Assembly (NCBI GenBank): GCA_937901285.1
Contig: CALCHI010000178.1
Span: 1-6,176, forward strand
From: UBA8437 sp003445035
GTDB taxonomy: Bacteria > Planctomycetota > Planctomycetia > Planctomycetales > Planctomycetaceae
Length of the DNA: 6,176 nucleotides
Direction: 5' to 3'
Of the stretch, positions 1-6,176 are shown one piece after another. Position 1 is the first letter of the stretch; the number at the start of each line of letters is the position of its first letter. The notes below the pieces were generated by a model. That model had not been told where the DNA came from. It worked only from the letters and a program-made list of their open reading frames with translations, and made no database searches. A program made the position numbers and the translations under genes.

Positions 1-390
1 TGCTCTCAGGGTGGCCACGATGATCGCACTCGACCCGGCCAGGCCGACCTGACGGGGGATATTCGAGGTGTAACGGATCGCGAAGTTGCGGTCGTGCAGC
101 GGCAGTCCTTCGCGGCGGCAGTACTCGACAAACACCTTGATCGTCGCCTTGACCAGTCGAACCCCGCCGTAATAGCCGTGAAGCCGCACGTCGTCGGCCA
201 GTTCGTAGATCGAGTCGAAGCGACTCTGGTCCTCCTGGCTCAGCAGCACTTCGACGCGGTCCCATTCGTAGAGGATCGTCTCGGCCTGGAAGTTCTCCAG
301 CGCAACCGAAATCGTCCGGCCGTGGTAACCGTCGGAGGGATTGCCGACCAGGCCGGCACGAGCACAGGCGCGATGACGAATCAGCTGCAT
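1..390 (-). CDS. GHMP-family sugar kinase, glucuronokinase-like (3' part outside window)
   Basis: The first 130 residues of a GHMP kinase are visible; the C-terminal part lies beyond the left edge. Near the N-terminus is RAGLVGNPSDGYHGRTIS (residues 11-28), matching the substrate-site segment of plant glucuronokinases (R.GL.GNPSD.Y.G.TIS). Next comes HGYYGGVRLVKATIKVF (71-87), also characteristic of that group, and the GHMP ATP-binding motif IPRQVGLAGSSAI (111-123). Glucuronokinase phosphorylates D-glucuronate at C1 with ATP, giving glucuronate-1-phosphate in the cytosol. The ATG at 390 is the only ATG before an in-frame stop at 403-405. It has a GGGGA Shine-Dalgarno-like sequence about 6 nt upstream, inside the galU end. 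The reading frame overlaps the galU stop by 10 nt, so translation is probably coupled and the two enzymes probably act in sequence. The GHMP fold is near certain. Glucuronate as substrate is inferred from motif resemblance; a related sugar kinase (for example for a heptose, fucose or galactose) is the alternative. Confidence 0.82.
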   Translation of the reverse strand, partial: MQLIRHRACARAGLVGNPSDGYHGRTISVALENFQAETILYEWDRVEVLLSQEDQSRFDSIYELADDVRLHGYYGGVRLVKATIKVFVEYCRREGLPLHDRNFAIRYTSNIPRQVGLAGSSAIIVATLRA

Positions 391-1295
391 CCGGCATCCC
401 CGTCACCGGCCGAATCGATCCGCTCGCGAACGAACGCTCTCAGTTCGTCCCCGTAACGGGGATCGGCCAGGGCAAACTCGGTGAAGGCGCGGAAATAGCT
501 CCCGAAGTTGCCGATATCGAATCGTCGCTCGGAAGACTGCAGGCGGATGCCGATACCTCGTCCCCCATCGGCCAGCACCCGGCGGATCGCGTCGGTCAAC
601 TGGATCTCTCCGCCCTTGCCGGGTTCGGTCGACGCCAGGGCATCGAAGATCCTCGGCGAAAGCACGTAACGGGCGGCGACGGCCAACTGGCTGGGAGCCT
701 CGTCGACCGACGGCTTCTCGACCAGGTCGGCCAGTTCGAACACGTCCCCCGGCTCGCCGTCGGCTGGACGCGCGATCCCGTAGCGGACCACCTCCTCGCG
801 GGGCACTTCCTCGAACGCGACCACCACGTCCGCCCCGTCGGCCTCGAACCGCTCGACCATCCTCGCCACGATGTTCGACTGCGCATTGACGCCGATGATC
901 GAATCCCCCAGTGCCACGACGAAAGGCTGGTCACCAACCAGCGACCGGGCGCACAGGACCGCGTGGCCCAGTCCCAGTTGCCGACGCTGCCGGGTGTAGA
1001 AGTACTCCAGCGACTGCCGCTCGAAATCGAGCTCCTCCAGCAACTCCTCCCGGCCGGTTTCCCGGAGAAACGTGATCAGTTCCCAGTTCGTATCGAAGTG
1101 ATTCTCGATCGACGCCTTTCCCGGACCGGTGATGAACATCAACCGGCCGATGCCCGAGTTGGCAAGTTCCTCGACAACGTACTGCACGACGGGCTTCCGC
1201 CCCACCGGCAACATCTCCTTGGGCTGGCTCTTGGTTGAAGGCAGCAGCCGGGTGCCCTGTCCTGCTACGGGGACGACGGCCAGGTCGATCGCCAT
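381..1295 (-). CDS. galU: UTP--sugar-1-phosphate uridylyltransferase, GalU family
   Basis: This 304-residue cytosolic nucleotidyltransferase (usual GalU length about 290-310) should convert UTP plus a sugar-1-phosphate, classically glucose-1-phosphate, to UDP-sugar and pyrophosphate. Visible motifs are the UTP-binding loop AGQGTRLLPSTKSQPKEMLP (11-30), ITGPGK..IE.HFD (55-68), the base-recognition segment GLGHAVLCA (108-116), the metal-binding aspartate in LGDS (D131), LVEKP (191-195), ARYVLSPRIFD (208-218) and GKGGEIQLTDAI (227-238). The start at 1295 gives MAIDLAVVPVAGQG, the normal family N-terminus. The frame stays open upstream, but that part is antisense-type sequence inside the pentapeptide gene. 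The ribosome site is weak (GGAAAA about 7 nt upstream). One oddity: the C-terminal motif usually read as D.G.K.G(Y/F) is FDIGNFGSYFRAF (259-271), lacking the lysine. With the overlapping glucuronokinase-like gene, this suggests that the substrate may be glucuronate-1-phosphate instead of, or as well as, glucose-1-phosphate. Family assignment is firm; specificity is inference. Confidence 0.93.
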   Translation of the reverse strand: MAIDLAVVPVAGQGTRLLPSTKSQPKEMLPVGRKPVVQYVVEELANSGIGRLMFITGPGKASIENHFDTNWELITFLRETGREELLEELDFERQSLEYFYTRQRRQLGLGHAVLCARSLVGDQPFVVALGDSIIGVNAQSNIVARMVERFEADGADVVVAFEEVPREEVVRYGIARPADGEPGDVFELADLVEKPSVDEAPSQLAVAARYVLSPRIFDALASTEPGKGGEIQLTDAIRRVLADGGRGIGIRLQSSERRFDIGNFGSYFRAFTEFALADPRYGDELRAFVRERIDSAGDGDAGCS

Positions 1296-1344
1296 GATGA
1301 AATTTTCCGGAAAGATATCTGTGAGGCCACGCGAAAACGGGCCG

Positions 1345-2604
1345 CTAATTGGAAGTTGGCCGTGGTTCCGACAGCGATGAGACGGCCCGGATAACGAACC
1401 GCGTCCCCCCGCTGTCCGACTGGTCCTGCACCACACGCCAGGTACTGGCGATCTCGACAATCCGGACCGGTGGGGTGGCCAGCCCGGCCAGCCAGTCGAA
1501 CCAGTCGATCCGGCCGACAACCGCATTCTCAAACCGTGCGTCGCCCAGGTCGGCACCGCTGAAGTCGGCCGCCGTCAGCGTGGCCCCTCGAAGATCGGCA
1601 TCGCGGAGGATGCTGCCGTTGAGTTGAGCCCGGGTGAGATCGGCGTTCTTGAGGCGGGCGTTGGAGAAATCGGCACGTCGCAACTGGGCTCCGCGGAGTC
1701 GGGCTCCATCGAGGTTGGCGAGAGTGAAGACGTTTCCTTCCAGCACGGCACCCGAAAGGTCGGTGCCGGACATCTCGGCACTCGTGAAATCGGCAAGTCG
1801 CAGATCGGGGCCGAGGATCACCGCGGCCGACATTTCGGTGCCGCGATAACCGATCCCCGAGGCCGGCGTCATGCCGAGTCTCAGCCCGGTGAGCGTGGCG
1901 CCGTGGAAATCGGCCATGTAGAGATGCGTTCCTGTGAGCTTGGCATCACGGAGATCGGCACCGCTGAAATCGGCCTCGCGGCAGTCGCACCGCGAGAGAT
2001 CCACACGACGAAGATCGGCCCCGCGGGCCCGGCCACCCGTCAGGCGGGCCTCGGCGAGGTTGGCCGAATTGAGATCGGCTCCATCGAAGTTCACCGCGGT
2101 GAGATCGGCCCCGTGCAGGTCCGCTCCGACCAGCTTCGTGCCGGTGAAGTCGACCCCCGCCAGCTTGGCGCCGGGCACTCGGAGTCCCGAGAGGTTCTTG
2201 TCGCGGAGCTGGAGTCCGGCCAGGGAAATCGAGCCACGTTGGTGAAAGTCCTCGAGAATGCCCTTCACGGCAACACCACCGCCGGGTCGACTTCCGGCGT
2301 CGACCAGCACCAGCCACCTCAGGTGTTCGCGAGCCTGCTGCCGCTCGGGCCCCTCGATGACATAGATCACCGGAACCGCCGACAGAGCCAGTACCCCGAG
2401 ACCGCAAACAACCCGGAAGGTCGCCGAACCTGCGAGCACCGACACGACCCACTGCATCGCGAACTCGATCCACGCGAACGGCGCACGCCAGCCGCCGCCG
2501 GGAACAGGTCGATTCGGACGCTGTGGGTCGGCCACGAAACCGCTCCGAAGAAGGCCATTGCCAGCGGGTGTCACGAAACGAACTCCCGCGTCACCTCTCA
2601 TCAT
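1345..2604 (-). CDS. Membrane-anchored pentapeptide-repeat protein
   Basis: Counted from ATG 2604 the protein is 419 residues. The N-terminal 40 residues are unremarkable. Residues about 45-85 are hydrophobic, with one clear membrane segment (VVCGLGVLALSAVPVIYVIEG, about 65-85) and perhaps a weaker one before it. A short charged linker (ERQQAREHLRW) follows; this membrane-plus-ERQQAR layout recurs in planctomycete and other bacterial pentapeptide proteins. From about 128 to 362 run degenerate A(D/N)L/F-x-x repeats, for example GADLHGADLTAVNFDGADL, which should fold as a right-handed quadrilateral beta-helix. They are least regular around 240-260. A non-repeat tail of about 55 residues closes the protein. 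No catalytic domain is seen; a scaffold or protein-interaction role is the usual guess. It lies 49 nt upstream of galU and may be cotranscribed. The start is uncertain: TTG 2628, ATG 2604 or 2601 (GGAG almost touching), or GTG 2574, which has the best-spaced site (GGGAG, 8 nt). Confidence 0.9.
   Translation of the reverse strand: MMRGDAGVRFVTPAGNGLLRSGFVADPQRPNRPVPGGGWRAPFAWIEFAMQWVVSVLAGSATFRVVCGLGVLALSAVPVIYVIEGPERQQAREHLRWLVLVDAGSRPGGGVAVKGILEDFHQRGSISLAGLQLRDKNLSGLRVPGAKLAGVDFTGTKLVGADLHGADLTAVNFDGADLNSANLAEARLTGGRARGADLRRVDLSRCDCREADFSGADLRDAKLTGTHLYMADFHGATLTGLRLGMTPASGIGYRGTEMSAAVILGPDLRLADFTSAEMSGTDLSGAVLEGNVFTLANLDGARLRGAQLRRADFSNARLKNADLTRAQLNGSILRDADLRGATLTAADFSGADLGDARFENAVVGRIDWFDWLAGLATPPVRIVEIASTWRVVQDQSDSGGTRFVIRAVSSLSEPRPTSN
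1519..2223 (-). repeat. Tandem 15-nt-period region encoding pentapeptide repeats
   Basis: This is the DNA block that encodes the roughly 47 pentapeptide units. It shows a degenerate 15-nt periodicity with recurring GCCGATCTC/GCCGATTTC-type words on the minus strand, seen on the plus strand as repeated GAGATCGGC and GAAATCGGC. The copies are divergent at the nucleotide level, so this is an old coding repeat and not a recent tandem expansion. Confidence 0.8.
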
Positions 2605-2667
2605 CTCCGGCCCGGCCGAATCGATCAATGGACCATTCGGCCGGCCGGCGTGCGACGGCCGTGGCTT

Positions 2668-2688
2668 GTCACCGATCGGGACGGTGAC
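2668..2688. promoter_or_regulatory. Inverted repeat GTCACCG-N7-CGGTGAC, possible operator
   Basis: Two perfect 7-bp arms, GTCACCG (2668-2674) and CGGTGAC (2682-2688), flank a 7-nt centre, for 21 bp in all. This size and symmetry suit a dimeric repressor or activator. The left arm overlaps the possible plus-strand -35 box, and the site lies between divergent genes, where a shared operator would be expected. No known regulator family could be matched by eye, and chance is possible in GC-rich DNA. Confidence 0.4.
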
Positions 2689-2700
2689 TCATATTATGAG
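2688..2700. promoter_or_regulatory. Inverted repeat CTCATA-T-TATGAG, AT-rich core
   Basis: Perfect 6-bp arms flank a single central T, directly abutting the preceding inverted repeat (they share C2688). It is the most AT-rich spot in the spacer and contains the possible -10 elements on both strands (TATTAT plus, CATAAT minus). It may be a melting region for divergent promoters or a second half of a compound operator. Confidence 0.35.
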
Positions 2701-2789
2701 GGTTGTCCGGTCCGGTGGGGCCTTCGGCGACCTTCGGTCCCCACGTGTCCCACCGCCCCGTTCCTGTTTGCGAGTGACCCGAAAGCGGT

Positions 2790-2797
2790 GGAGAGGG
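2790..2797 (+). promoter_or_regulatory. Ribosome binding site fixing the cytochrome gene start
   Basis: The purine run GGAGAGGG ends 5 nt before ATG 2803. It decides the start: the same frame is open far upstream, back to about 1624, but only this ATG has a good Shine-Dalgarno match and is followed directly by a signal-peptide-like N-terminus. Confidence 0.75.
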
Positions 2798-2802
2798 TGC
2801 TG

Positions 2803-5775
<2,973 letters not shown>

Positions 5776-5814
5776 ATTCCGACACGACTCTCCGTTTCCC
5801 ACCATCACGGTGAC

Positions 5815-6176
5815 ATGACAAGCATGACCAGTTCCACCAACCGACCCGTGACGACTTCCGACCCGCTGCTCCCCGGCGACGCCGTGCCGCTGGCCCGCCG
5901 CTGTTTCCTGGGTCGCTCGGCCCAGGGCATTGGCGGCCTGGCCCTGGCCACGATGCTCGGCGAACAGCTCAACGGCACTGCCGCAGCAGCCGAGCCGACG
6001 GTCCGGGTCCCGAAGTGGTCCGGAGCGCTGAAGACGCTGCACTTCCCGGCCAGGACCAAGCGGGTGATCTTCCTGTGCATGGCCGGCGGAGCCAGCCACC
6101 TGGAGACCTGGGACCACAAGCCGAAGCTGGCCGAGATGAACGGCAAGCCGATGCCCGAGTCCTACACCAAGGGGCA
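5815..6176 (+). CDS. DUF1501 protein, N-terminal part (continues past window)
   Basis: The first 120 residues of a DUF1501 protein are visible; full members usually run to about 400-480 residues, so most lies beyond the right edge. A Tat-like signal follows a short hydrophilic leader: the twin-arginine stretch ARRCFLGRSAQGIGGLALAT (residues 27-46), leading to an AAAAE cleavage-like site near 57-60. Then come HFPARTKRVIFLCMAGGASH (76-95) and LETWDHKPKLAEMNGKPMPE (96-115), the conserved DUF1501 opening. The family is distantly related to the alkaline-phosphatase/sulfatase fold. It is the standard downstream partner of DUF1549/DUF1553 genes and here lies 39 nt after one, so cotranscription is likely. 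The Tat signal suggests export folded, perhaps with a cofactor; the substrate is unknown. The start could be ATG 5815 or ATG 5824. GGTGA (5809-5813) is too close to the first and about 10 nt from the second, so 5824 is a real alternative. Confidence 0.94.
   Translation, partial: MTSMTSSTNRPVTTSDPLLPGDAVPLARRCFLGRSAQGIGGLALATMLGEQLNGTAAAAEPTVRVPKWSGALKTLHFPARTKRVIFLCMAGGASHLETWDHKPKLAEMNGKPMPESYTKG

Larger units (their letters stand above)
2605..2802. promoter_or_regulatory. Divergent intergenic spacer between the two gene groups
   Basis: This is the only sizeable non-coding stretch in the window, and it must hold the promoters of both divergent groups if each is transcribed from here. It contains a GC-rich palindromic run (CGGCCGGCCG, 2638-2647), two abutting inverted repeats (2668-2688 and 2688-2700) and a small AT-rich core, ATATTAT, at 2691-2697. 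On the plus strand TTGTCA (2666-2671) and TATTAT (2692-2697) resemble -35 and -10 boxes, but their 20-nt spacing is longer than normal. On the minus strand CATAAT (2698-2693) resembles a -10 box without a recognisable -35. No promoter is claimed with confidence. No terminator or small RNA was recognised. Confidence 0.5.

Noticed and set aside
94..456. Plus-strand open frame of 120 codons
   Set aside because: It lies opposite the GHMP kinase and the galU end, both with strong motifs, and has no recognisable domain of its own.
1296..1556. Upstream extension of the galU frame
   Set aside because: It runs out of frame through the pentapeptide C-terminal coding region. The family N-terminus begins exactly at 1295.
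1519..2223. Repeat block considered as a CRISPR or minisatellite
   Set aside because: The 15-nt period, divergent copies and uninterrupted frame are explained by protein pentapeptide repeats; there are no spacer-like units.
2666..2697. Sigma-70-like promoter TTGTCA-N20-TATTAT
   Set aside because: Each box matches consensus at 5 of 6 positions, but the 20-nt spacing is too long for a confident call, so it is only mentioned in the spacer entry.
5805..5814. TCACGGTGAC before the DUF1501 gene, sharing CGGTGAC with the spacer repeat
   Set aside because: The symmetric arms are only 4 bp, and a 7-nt shared word is expected by chance in this GC-rich sequence.

Overview
The window is high-GC DNA from a bacterium that is almost certainly a planctomycete. 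The evidence is a planctomycete-type cytochrome c (PSCyt1)/DUF1549/DUF1553 gene followed by a DUF1501 gene, a pair hugely expanded in Planctomycetota and rare elsewhere. A membrane-anchored pentapeptide-repeat protein of a type common in that phylum supports this.

Layout. Two divergent gene groups share a spacer of about 200 bp (about 2605-2802). Leftward (minus strand), in transcription order: a pentapeptide-repeat membrane protein (1345-2604), a 49-nt gap, a GalU-family UTP--sugar-1-phosphate uridylyltransferase (381-1295), then a GHMP kinase (1-390, cut by the window edge) whose start overlaps the galU stop by 10 nt. The visible part of the kinase resembles plant-type glucuronokinase. Rightward (plus strand): a 990-residue secreted haem protein with PSCyt1, DUF1549, an inserted beta-sandwich-like region and DUF1553 (2803-5775), a 39-nt gap, then a DUF1501 protein with a Tat-like signal (5815 to the window edge).

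How the genes may work together. The kinase and uridylyltransferase form a plausible two-step route: a free sugar, likely glucuronate, is phosphorylated at C1 and the sugar-1-phosphate is activated to a UDP-sugar. This would supply UDP-glucuronate for polysaccharide or envelope synthesis without UDP-glucose dehydrogenase. The rightward pair is the standard planctomycete surface/periplasmic module of unproven function, often linked to use of complex polysaccharides. Its inserted sugar-binding-like region fits that idea. The spacer holds two abutting inverted repeats that could be a shared operator.

No RNA gene, CRISPR array, insertion sequence or clear terminator was seen. The most interesting point is the translationally overlapping galU/glucuronokinase-like pair. 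A second point is an antisense reading frame through the pentapeptide gene that runs in frame into the cytochrome gene and could cause a badly over-long gene call.
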